Of a stretch of DNA of 8,010 nucleotides, positions 1 to 6,263 are shown one piece after another. Source of the DNA: Bacteroidia bacterium (lineage in GTDB: Bacteria; Bacteroidota; Bacteroidia; Bacteroidales; BM520); NCBI GenBank assembly GCA_009930445.1, contig RZYD01000097.1:1-8010 (forward strand), in the 5' to 3' direction. Made by a program: the position numbers and the translations under genes. Positions within the stretch are counted from its first letter, which is position 1, and every line of letters begins with the position of its first letter. The notes beneath the pieces were generated by a model. It saw nothing but the letters and a program-made list of their open reading frames with translations, was not told the origin of the DNA and ran no database searches.

Positions 1-282
1 CCCATGCAACTGGCTGAAGTATACGGCTTTGATTCCTCGCGCCTCACTGCCTTGTTGCCGCTGCTGGTGGTAGATACTACAGCCGTTATACGGCTTAATA
101 TTAATCAGGCTGAATTTAAAACTATTCTTCATCATCCCTATTTTTCCTATGAAATGACAAAATCCGTTTGTAATGCCCGGAGGAAATCATTGTATGTCGA
201 TTTTGCTGATTTTGTTACCAGGGCCGGGATTCCTGATACTTTGGCGGCGAAAATCAAACCGTATGTTTCTTTTTTGAAATAA
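1..282 (+). CDS. Helix-hairpin-helix domain protein, C-terminal part (5' truncated)
   Basis: The reading frame is open from the first base of the window and stops at TAA 280-282, so only the last 93 residues of a longer protein are present; the ATG at base 4 is probably internal. The final ~60 residues, from LNINQAEFKTILHHPYF through the segment around AGIPDTLAAKIKPYV, look like a ComEA-type helix-hairpin-helix unit: an N-I-N-x-A lead-in, a helix ending in a small hairpin, then a second helical pair. Such domains usually bind DNA non-specifically through the backbone. In Bacteroidota, proteins of this type often carry several such units and have an unknown role, sometimes guessed to be linked to DNA uptake or processing. 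No transmembrane or catalytic motif is visible in the part present. Family assignment is fairly sure; function is not. No terminator is visible after the stop, and the next gene begins 61 bp downstream with its own -7 box. Confidence 0.75.
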   Translation, partial: PMQLAEVYGFDSSRLTALLPLLVVDTTAVIRLNINQAEFKTILHHPYFSYEMTKSVCNARRKSLYVDFADFVTRAGIPDTLAAKIKPYVSFLK

Positions 283-306
283 GCCGCTTCATTTGGGTTG
301 ATTCAC

Positions 307-314
307 TATATTTG
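307..314 (+). promoter_or_regulatory. Bacteroidota -7 box for the POT transporter gene
   Basis: TATATTTG matches the Bacteroidota -7 consensus TAnnTTTG exactly and ends 29 bp before the ATG at 344. No good -33 TTTG lies at the usual 17-23 bp spacing; a TTTG at 292-295 is too close (11 bp). An in-frame TAG at 320-322 rules out any start upstream of it, consistent with transcription starting just after this box. Confidence 0.5.
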
Positions 315-343
315 TCTGCTAGTGTAACGCCAAACTGTCAGCT

Positions 344-1795
344 ATGAACCGAATATCACGTGCTTTTCGTCGGTTTCCAAAATCATTTTGGGCCGCAAAT
401 ACAATGGAATTGTTTGAACGCTGGGCCTGGTATGGGATGTTTATGGTTCTTGCACTCTACTTAACCGGATCCCGTGATACCGGAGCACTGGGATTTACCC
501 AGTCGCAAAAAGGTTTTCTGATGGGCACCATAGTGGCTGTACTCTATTTTATGCCCGTAATTACCGGCGCAATTGCCGATAAATTCGGATACCGTAAAAT
601 TCTTATTGTCGCCTATCTGATTCTTGCTTCCGGATACCTGCTCATGGGGTATGTCAGATCTTACCCGGCCATGTTCATTGTATTTCTTTATGTCGCCGTG
701 GGTGCCGCTCTTTTTAAACCGGTGATTTCTGCTTCTGTGGCCCGAACTACTGACGAAAGTAACGCTTCCATTGGTTTTGGTATTTTTTACATGATGGTAA
801 ATATTGGTGCCTTTTTGGGCCCCCTTTTCGCCGGTAAATTTCGCGAAATCAGCTGGAATTATGTTTTTATCATGTCGGCAGTGATTATTAGCCTGAACTT
901 TATTGTGTTGTTTTTTTTCTTTAAAGAACCGCACCATGAAACCGGGAAGGAATCTTTAGGAGAATCGGTAAAATCTGTTATAAAAAATATATTTATAACG
1001 CTAAAAGATTGGAAATTTGTTTTGTTTTTATTGATTATTGTTGGGTTTTGGTCGATGTACAACCAGTTGTTTTATACTTTACCGGTTTTTATCGACCAAT
1101 GGGTGGATACTACCGTGCTCTTCGACCGGATTCAGGCGTTCTGGCCTGCCCTGGCGCAGGTGATTCCGGGAGCCTCCGCAGGAAAAATTAACCCTGAAAT
1201 CCTGACCAATATTGATGCCTTGTACATCGTGATTTTTCAAATATTGGTTTCGGCTTTTGTAATGCGTTTCCGGCATATTAATGCCATGATTGGCGGAATT
1301 TTGGTTTCTGCTATGGGTATCGGCCTGATGTTTGCCTTCAATAATGTGTTTTTCCTTTTTGTTTCTATTCTTATCTTTGGATTGGGAGAAATGGCCAGTT
1401 CTCCCAAAATTACGGAATATATCGGGAAAATCGCACCGGCCGATAAAGTCGCACTTTACATGGGCTGTTCTTTTTTGCCTATGGCCGGAGGAAACTTTTT
1501 TGCCGGAATCCTTAGTGGATCCGTTTATGGAGGAATTTCGGATAAAACAATGTTGGTAAAAAAAGTGCTGATATCCAAAGGGATTGCCCATCCTGAACTC
1601 TCCGATGCCTTTACCCAAAACGATCTTTATGCGTTAGCCGGCGAAACATTACGCATGACACCCAATGAGCTTACAGCTTTTCTGTGGGCACAATACCACC
1701 CTCAACATATCTGGATCGTGTTTGCAGGGATAGGGTTCGCTACGGTAGTCGCTCTTTTCCTTTACAACCGGTTGGTGTTGCGGTCGAAATCCTGA
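344..1795 (+). CDS. POT/PTR2-family MFS transporter (probable proton-coupled peptide transporter)
   Basis: This 483-residue inner-membrane protein has about 12 predicted transmembrane helices. The POT-family ExxER motif is present on TM1 (E22, E25, R26 in ELFER). It is followed by an MFS loop motif after TM2 (GAIADKFGYRK, 75-85), a TM4 lysine in FKP (K125), an FYMMVNIGAF signature on TM5 (148-157), a W-x-x-x-N-Q stretch on TM7 and a GE motif on TM10 (E349). In studied POT proteins the ExxER, TM4 lysine and TM10 glutamate couple protons to uptake of di- and tripeptides, so proton-driven peptide import is the best guess; the substrate is not proven. Two loops predicted to face the periplasm are long: about 247-289 between TM7 and TM8, and about 393-454 between TM11 and TM12. 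The start is the first ATG after an in-frame stop at 320-322. The last 34 bp overlap the convergent rhomboid gene. Confidence 0.88.
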   Translation: MNRISRAFRRFPKSFWAANTMELFERWAWYGMFMVLALYLTGSRDTGALGFTQSQKGFLMGTIVAVLYFMPVITGAIADKFGYRKILIVAYLILASGYLLMGYVRSYPAMFIVFLYVAVGAALFKPVISASVARTTDESNASIGFGIFYMMVNIGAFLGPLFAGKFREISWNYVFIMSAVIISLNFIVLFFFFKEPHHETGKESLGESVKSVIKNIFITLKDWKFVLFLLIIVGFWSMYNQLFYTLPVFIDQWVDTTVLFDRIQAFWPALAQVIPGASAGKINPEILTNIDALYIVIFQILVSAFVMRFRHINAMIGGILVSAMGIGLMFAFNNVFFLFVSILIFGLGEMASSPKITEYIGKIAPADKVALYMGCSFLPMAGGNFFAGILSGSVYGGISDKTMLVKKVLISKGIAHPELSDAFTQNDLYALAGETLRMTPNELTAFLWAQYHPQHIWIVFAGIGFATVVALFLYNRLVLRSKS

Positions 1796-2574
1796 TGGCG
1801 TCCTGATTTTTCCGGAGCAGAATGGGGTTCTTCCTTCCGCGGTTTTGTCTCTGTTGTATACGAGTACTGAATCGTTACGGGTTGTTGTGTAAGCAAAGTA
1901 TCGGTGTTTTTCTTTTTCTTTCCCTCCACATCATAGGCATCCCATGGCAACGACGTCTCCTCATCCGGGAGATCCCTTGCCGAACGTATATTATCCTTGG
2001 GGCCTTGTTTTCGGAAGAAAAGCGCAAGAATGGTTCCGGTTACGGCCCCCATCAAATGCGATTCCCACGAAATATTCCGGTCGGGAAAAAATTCCGGGAA
2101 AAATCCCCATACCAGGCTTCCGTAAAAAAATACTACAATGAGTGCGAAAGCCGCCAGATCATACCGCCGGCGGACCAGCGCCCCCGCCAGATGAAAAGCG
2201 GCCAAGGCATACACTACTCCACTGGCCCCGATATGTACACTTTCCCCACGCGCAAAAAACCAGGTCCATAATCCCGTGATTACCCAGGCAAACATCAGAA
2301 TTTTTATTGCAATAGGTTTATAGAGTATGAACAGGCCGCCTCCCAGCAAAATAAACGGAACTGCATTGCTCCAAATATGCCGGTAATCGGCGTGCAGCAG
2401 TGGCGCGGTTACAATTCCGGCCAGCCCCTTAAATCGGAGTGGAATTAATCCGTACTGATTCAGGTTAAACGCCAACACCTCATCGGTATAATGAATTGTA
2501 AACCACAGAATGACGATAATCAGCGGTATGCGGATTCCAGTCCAAATTACTTGTAATGGCTTGCTTTCCGTCAT
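1762..2574 (-). CDS. Rhomboid family intramembrane serine protease
   Basis: This 270-residue protein has about six transmembrane helices (roughly 11-28, 56-82, 88-107, 113-132, 138-157, 170-187), followed by a polar tail of about 80 residues. The rhomboid active site is complete: H-x4-H-x3-N at H61/H66/N70, corresponding to the oxyanion-side motif of GlpG; catalytic Ser118 in GASG; and catalytic His173 in ESHLMGAVTG. Rhomboids cut transmembrane substrates within or near the membrane using this Ser-His dyad; the substrate here is unknown. The tail (about 190-270) is lysine-, glutamate- and proline-rich, includes a KKKK run, and looks disordered and cytoplasmic. Its final residues are encoded opposite the end of the POT transporter gene. 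The ATG lies immediately before TM1 and is preceded by an A-rich leader rather than a Shine-Dalgarno sequence. The gene is divergent from the S41 peptidase gene. Confidence 0.92.
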   Translation of the reverse strand: MTESKPLQVIWTGIRIPLIIVILWFTIHYTDEVLAFNLNQYGLIPLRFKGLAGIVTAPLLHADYRHIWSNAVPFILLGGGLFILYKPIAIKILMFAWVITGLWTWFFARGESVHIGASGVVYALAAFHLAGALVRRRYDLAAFALIVVFFYGSLVWGFFPEFFPDRNISWESHLMGAVTGTILALFFRKQGPKDNIRSARDLPDEETSLPWDAYDVEGKKKKNTDTLLTQQPVTIQYSYTTETKPRKEEPHSAPEKSGRHQDFDRNTNRL

Positions 2575-2604
2575 TTTTTTCAGTGTTAAATATTCTTAAA
2601 AACC

Positions 2605-2612
2605 CAAAGATA
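2605..2612 (-). promoter_or_regulatory. Bacteroidota -7 box for the rhomboid gene
   Basis: Read on the minus strand, TATCTTTG is an exact TAnnTTTG match, ending about 30 bp before the rhomboid ATG (2574-2572). A clear -33 TTTG at normal spacing is not seen. It sits inside the 104-bp region shared with the divergent S41 peptidase gene. Confidence 0.48.
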
Positions 2613-2637
2613 CAAACTCTGTCTGGCTATTTTATTC

Positions 2638-2645
2638 TACCTTTA
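2638..2645 (+). promoter_or_regulatory. Possible weak -7 box for the S41 peptidase gene
   Basis: TACCTTTA differs from TAnnTTTG only at the last base and lies 33 bp upstream of the ATG at 2679. A TCTG at 2618-2621, with a 16-bp spacer, might serve as a degenerate -33 element. It is the weakest of the boxes in this window and would overlap the upstream part of the rhomboid promoter on the other strand. Confidence 0.28.
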
Positions 2646-2678
2646 CACATCTTTTGAATTTTTAGCAATATACTGACT

Positions 2679-4283
2679 ATGATAAAGCATTTCTTGTTTT
2701 CCGTTTTTGCCTTTTTGTTTTTTATTTCCGTAGTATTTCCACTTTCAGCCCAGGAATCCGATATAAAAAAATCAGCCGATAAACTGTCACGTGGCCTTTC
2801 TATTATCGATTATTTTTATGTGGAAGATGTGGATTCTGACGAGTTGGTGGAGGTGGCCTTCCTTGAAATGCTTAAGGAACTTGATCCCCACAGCGTTTAT
2901 ATGGATCCAAAAACGGTCAGGGAAGCCAATGAACCGCTGGAGGGGAAGTTTGAGGGAGTTGGCATTCAGTTTCAAATTTATAAGGATACGATTCTTGTGG
3001 TTTCTCCGGTTACCGGAGGCCCGTCGGAAGCTTTGGGAATTCTGGCCGGCGATAAAATTATTACCATTGATGGCGAGGAGGCTTTCGGCCCAAAAGTTAC
3101 CAATGAATGGGTTCGCGATCATCTCCGTGGCGATAAAGGCACGCAGGTAACCGTTGAGATTTATCGTAAAGGACAAAAAAAATTGCTGGAATATACAATT
3201 ACCCGTGACAAAATTCCGATTTATAGTATCGACGCCGCCTATATGGCCGACCCACTTACCGGATATATAAAATTAAACCGGTTCAGTCGTTCCACCATGG
3301 AAGAATATGTTGAGGCGATGCAGTCGCTGCAAAGCCAGGGAATGGAAAATTTAATCCTTGATCTGCGGAATAACAGCGGTGGCTTTTTGGATGTGTCTAT
3401 CGCATTGGCCGATGAGTTTCTTCAGGCCGGAAAGTTGATTGTTTATACCGAAGGACGACGCACGCCACGCAGGGATGCCGCAGCCACAACCGCAGGACAC
3501 TTTGAAAATGGAAAGCTTATCGTATTAATTAATGAAGGATCTGCTTCCGCTTCCGAAATTGTGTCAGGTGCAGTGCAGGATTGGGACCGGGGTCTGGTGA
3601 TCGGCCGCCGCTCTTTTGGGAAAGGACTTGTCCAGCGCCCTTTCTGGCTCCCCGATAGCTCCCAGATTCGCCTTACCATCGCCCGCTATTACACCCCAAC
3701 AGGCCGGTGTATCCAGAAACCCTACGACGATGGAGTGGAATCCTATTTTAAAGACCTCTACCGTCGCAGGAACCATGGCGAACTTATGCACCCCGACAGT
3801 ATCCATTTCCCCGACTCCCTCAAATATACCACTCCCGGCGGACGTATCGTCTATGGGGGTGGCGGAATTATGCCCGATATCTTCGTTCCCTACGACTCCA
3901 CGCTCTATTCCGATTATTATATGAACCTCTGGCGTAAAGGTACTCAGAATTCTTTCGTTACGCGGTATATGGAAACCCATCGGGAAAAACTCGAATCTAC
4001 TTACCCTTCACTCGATGCCTTTATCCGTAACTTCTCAATAGATGATGCCTTTATCCATGATTTTGTGGAGTATGCTGAAGAACAAGGGGTGAAACCCGAT
4101 ACGGATGGCCTGACACAATCAAAAGAAATAATTACTACCCAAATAAAAGCCCTTGTGGCAAGAAATTTGTATGGCGTCTCCAGCTATTTTCAGATTGTAA
4201 ATACGATTAGTGAAGAGTACCTTCTGGCTCTTGAAATGATGAAAAATAATGAGGCGTTCTCTTCCCATAACCTGAAATTTTAA
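2679..4283 (+). CDS. Exported S41 family C-terminal processing peptidase (CtpA/Prc type)
   Basis: This 534-residue protein starts with a signal peptide (hydrophobic stretch about 5-21, then PLSAQ with likely cleavage near A24), so it acts in the periplasm or envelope. A short helical N-terminal region is followed by a PDZ domain (about 85-175) with the carboxylate-binding-type loop and the GDKIITIDGE strand. The S41 catalytic domain follows (about 180-345), with LILDLRNNSGG (225-235). The catalytic set is Ser290 in GSASASEI, Lys315 in SFGKG and Gln319; the spacings of 25 and 4 residues match those of studied CTPs. Such enzymes recognise and trim C-terminal tails of exported proteins. A further ~190 residues, containing YGGGGIMPD and a helical end, form the long tail common in Bacteroidota members. 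No terminator is visible between this gene and the DUF1573 gene, so read-through into it is possible. Confidence 0.93.
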   Translation: MIKHFLFSVFAFLFFISVVFPLSAQESDIKKSADKLSRGLSIIDYFYVEDVDSDELVEVAFLEMLKELDPHSVYMDPKTVREANEPLEGKFEGVGIQFQIYKDTILVVSPVTGGPSEALGILAGDKIITIDGEEAFGPKVTNEWVRDHLRGDKGTQVTVEIYRKGQKKLLEYTITRDKIPIYSIDAAYMADPLTGYIKLNRFSRSTMEEYVEAMQSLQSQGMENLILDLRNNSGGFLDVSIALADEFLQAGKLIVYTEGRRTPRRDAAATTAGHFENGKLIVLINEGSASASEIVSGAVQDWDRGLVIGRRSFGKGLVQRPFWLPDSSQIRLTIARYYTPTGRCIQKPYDDGVESYFKDLYRRRNHGELMHPDSIHFPDSLKYTTPGGRIVYGGGGIMPDIFVPYDSTLYSDYYMNLWRKGTQNSFVTRYMETHREKLESTYPSLDAFIRNFSIDDAFIHDFVEYAEEQGVKPDTDGLTQSKEIITTQIKALVARNLYGVSSYFQIVNTISEEYLLALEMMKNNEAFSSHNLKF

Positions 4284-4289
4284 AGACTC

Positions 4290-4322
4290 TTGTTTAGTTG
4301 TTCTGTGAAAACATTAAATTTG
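4290..4322 (+). promoter_or_regulatory. Promoter of the DUF1573 gene
   Basis: TAAATTTG at 4315-4322 matches the -7 consensus TAnnTTTG exactly. A TTG at 4290-4292 lies 22 bp upstream, within the reported 17-23 bp range for the -33 element. Transcription would begin near 4329, leaving a leader of roughly 45 nt before the ATG at 4374. This supports that start over the earlier in-frame ATG at 4290, which lies at the -33 element itself. Confidence 0.5.
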
Positions 4323-4373
4323 TGGCTGAATATGTACCGTTTTTCATCTTTAACATCTTCTAATATATTGCTT

Positions 4374-4850
4374 ATGAAAAAATTAGTTTTATTGTTTACC
4401 GTTGTGCTTTCTGGTACACTGGTGCTTGATGCGCAAAATGTGAATAAAGAAAATGTGAATACTAACCCCAATGCCCCCCAAATCGAATTTGAAAAAGTTG
4501 TCCATGATTATGGTACGATTTATCAGTATGGGGATGGGAATTGCGAGTTTATGTTTACCAATACAGGTAAAGAACCGCTGGTTTTGAGTAATGTGCGTTC
4601 CTCCTGTGGTTGTACTGTCCCCGATTGGCCCCGGAAACCCATTCTGCCCGGAAAATCTGAAGTGATAAAAGTAAAGTATGCCACCAACCGGCTGGGAAAA
4701 ATCAATAAAAGTGTTACCGTGCAGTCCAACGCTTCCAATGCAACCGTTGTACTCCGTATCGCCGGAAACGTAATTCCTCAGCCTAAGGAAGAAGCTCCGG
4801 AGAAAGTACTTGATAATACAGGTGCTCCCATTGCCAATCCAAAGAAATAA
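4374..4850 (+). CDS. Secreted DUF1573 domain protein
   Basis: This 158-residue protein has an N-terminal signal peptide (MKKLVLLFTVVLSGTLVLDA, cleavage probably just after) with no lipobox cysteine, so it is likely soluble in the periplasm or secreted. Residues about 36-133 form one DUF1573 domain, an immunoglobulin-like beta fold, with the hallmark HDYGTI start (44-49), FTNTGKEPLVLSNV (61-74), SCGCTVP (77-83, Cys78 and Cys80) and LPGKSEVIKVKY. The role of these domains is not established; they are very common in Bacteroidota as short exported proteins, and the resemblance to ASH/MSP-type domains suggests protein binding. The C-terminal ~25 residues are proline-rich and polar. The frame is open upstream to an ATG at 4290, but the extra 28 residues precede the signal peptide and the predicted promoter overlaps them, so I chose 4374. 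An intrinsic terminator follows 22 bp after the stop. Confidence 0.88.
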   Translation: MKKLVLLFTVVLSGTLVLDAQNVNKENVNTNPNAPQIEFEKVVHDYGTIYQYGDGNCEFMFTNTGKEPLVLSNVRSSCGCTVPDWPRKPILPGKSEVIKVKYATNRLGKINKSVTVQSNASNATVVLRIAGNVIPQPKEEAPEKVLDNTGAPIANPKK

Positions 4851-4871
4851 GAATCAAAAAATGATCATCTG

Positions 4872-4903
4872 GAGGCTGTTTCTTTATTCAGCCTCTTTTT
4901 TTT
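4872..4903 (+). terminator. Intrinsic terminator after the DUF1573 gene
   Basis: GAGGCTG (4872-4878) pairs perfectly with CAGCCTC (4889-4895) around a 10-nt loop, and eight T residues follow directly (4896-4903). It lies 22 bp after the DUF1573 stop and would separate that transcript from the aminotransferase gene. Confidence 0.85.
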
Positions 4904-4945
4904 CTTTTTCGGGAATCAACACTGCGTAAGATTACTTTTTCTTTA

Positions 4946-4953
4946 TAACTTTG
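4946..4953 (+). promoter_or_regulatory. Bacteroidota -7 box for the aminotransferase gene
   Basis: TAACTTTG matches TAnnTTTG exactly and ends 33 bp before the ATG at 4987. No convincing -33 element is seen at normal spacing. The box includes the TTG at 4951 that could be mistaken for an upstream start codon; a transcript starting after this box could not contain it. Confidence 0.52.
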
Positions 4954-4986
4954 CCGCGTTTAACGTATCATACAAAACCCATTACA

Positions 4987-6186
4987 ATGCCTGAAATATC
5001 AGTAAAAGGACGGCAGATGCCCGAGTCCCCCATTCGTAAACTGGTCCCTTATGCCGAAGCTGCAAAAAAACGGGGCCGCAAGGTGTATCACCTGAATATC
5101 GGCCAGCCCGATATCGAAACACCCGAAATTATGGTTAATGCGGTTAAAAATTTTACCCAAAAGGTCGTCGCTTACAGCCATTCTGCAGGCAATGTCTCGT
5201 ACCGTGAAAAATTAACCGGCTATTATAAAAGTATCGGAATTGACATTACTGCCGATCAGATTATTGTCGCTGCAGGGGCTTCTGAAGCTATTCTCTTTGC
5301 CATGCAGAGCACAATGGATCCAGGCGATGAGATTATTATTCCTGAGCCTTTTTATGCCAATTACAACGGCTTTGCCGTGAATTCCGGCGTAGTCGTGCGT
5401 CCAATCCCTTCCTTTATACACGATGGCTTTGCATTACCCCCCATCACGGAGTTTGAGAAGGTGATTACCGAAAAAACAAAGGCTATCATGATCTGTAACC
5501 CGAATAACCCTACCGGTTATCTCTACAGTAAAGAAGAATTGATGGTGTTGCGCGATCTGGCGTTAAAATATAACTTGTTTATTTTCGCGGATGAGGTGTA
5601 CCGTGAATTTTGTTATGATGGCCATACCCATACCTCGGTTATGCAACTTGAAGGACTCGAAAACCACACAATCCTTATCGATTCCGTATCCAAACGTTAC
5701 AGCGCCTGTGGTGTCCGTATCGGATGCCTGATTACGCGGAACAAAGAGGTATTGGCCACGGCGATGAAATTTGCGCAGGCCAGGCTGTCCCCCCCCTCCT
5801 TTGGTCAGGTGGCTGCAGAAGCCGCTCTTGATGTGCCTCTCGCTTATTTTGAGGCTGTACTCAAAGAATATGACGCCCGTCGCAATGTGGTCTATACCGA
5901 TCTGAATGCCATTGAAGGCGCTTTCTGTCCAAAACCAAAAGGAGCTTTTTATGTTGTGGCCTCTCTTCCCATCGATAATGCCGACAGGTTCTGTCGCTGG
6001 CTGCTCGAGGACTTTGATTATCACGGCGAAACGGTGATGCTCGCTCCGGCAACCGGTTTTTATGCCACTCAGGGATCTGGAATGAATGAGGTACGCATTA
6101 GTTATGTATTAAATGTCGATGACCTCCACGCTTCCATGAAATGCCTGAAAGAAGCACTAAGGGTGTATCCGGGACGAACTCTCTGA
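4987..6186 (+). CDS. Class I/II pyridoxal phosphate-dependent aminotransferase
   Basis: This 399-residue cytosolic enzyme is of the AspC-like fold-type I family and of typical length. The N-terminal YHLNIGQPDIETP segment contains the family's substrate-side glycine (Gly39). NPNNPTG provides the conserved Asn174. FADEVY provides Asp202, which pairs with the PLP ring nitrogen, and Tyr205. SVSKRYSACGVRIG contains the Schiff-base Lys236. VRISY contains Arg370, which binds the substrate carboxylate. It should move an amino group between an amino acid and a 2-oxo acid, usually with glutamate/2-oxoglutarate as one pair; aspartate, aromatic or other substrates cannot be told apart from sequence. The frame is open to a TTG at 4951, but that lies within the -7 promoter box, and family homology starts at the MPEISVKGRQMPESPIRKL stretch, so ATG 4987 is preferred. 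It stands alone between two terminators. Confidence 0.9.
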   Translation: MPEISVKGRQMPESPIRKLVPYAEAAKKRGRKVYHLNIGQPDIETPEIMVNAVKNFTQKVVAYSHSAGNVSYREKLTGYYKSIGIDITADQIIVAAGASEAILFAMQSTMDPGDEIIIPEPFYANYNGFAVNSGVVVRPIPSFIHDGFALPPITEFEKVITEKTKAIMICNPNNPTGYLYSKEELMVLRDLALKYNLFIFADEVYREFCYDGHTHTSVMQLEGLENHTILIDSVSKRYSACGVRIGCLITRNKEVLATAMKFAQARLSPPSFGQVAAEAALDVPLAYFEAVLKEYDARRNVVYTDLNAIEGAFCPKPKGAFYVVASLPIDNADRFCRWLLEDFDYHGETVMLAPATGFYATQGSGMNEVRISYVLNVDDLHASMKCLKEALRVYPGRTL

Positions 6187-6236
6187 TACGCGCCGGGACG
6201 CAATTCTTATCTTATAAACAATTTTACTAAAACAGG

Positions 6237-6263
6237 CAGCGGATATAAACCTCCGCTGTTTTT
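6237..6263 (+). terminator. Terminator between the aminotransferase and NamZ genes, possibly bidirectional
   Basis: CAGCGGA (6237-6243) pairs with TCCGCTG (6252-6258) around an 8-nt loop, followed by TTTTT (6259-6263) and then ATTTTT. This suits termination of the plus-strand aminotransferase transcript about 50 bp after its stop. The hairpin also lies directly past the NamZ stop on the minus strand; there the T-run is poorer (CC, then TGTTTTAG), so its action in that direction is less sure. Confidence 0.75.

Noticed and set aside
461..937. 158-codon open frame on the minus strand inside the POT transporter gene
   Set aside because: It is antisense to a gene with clear family motifs; its translation is basic, low in structure and matches no family I recognise.
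1079..1618. 179-codon open frame on the minus strand inside the POT transporter gene
   Set aside because: It is a shadow of the real gene; its His/Arg/Ser/Gly-rich composition is typical of antisense translation.
1822..2271. 149-codon open frame on the plus strand across the rhomboid gene
   Set aside because: It is antisense to the rhomboid gene, whose catalytic motifs are complete; it has no promoter box or recognisable domain.
3564..3980. 138-codon open frame on the minus strand inside the S41 peptidase gene
   Set aside because: It is best explained by the C-rich codon use of the true gene there; no domain is visible.
5563..6024. 153-codon open frame on the minus strand inside the aminotransferase gene
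   Set aside because: It is a shadow of a well-supported enzyme gene, without a promoter or recognisable motif.
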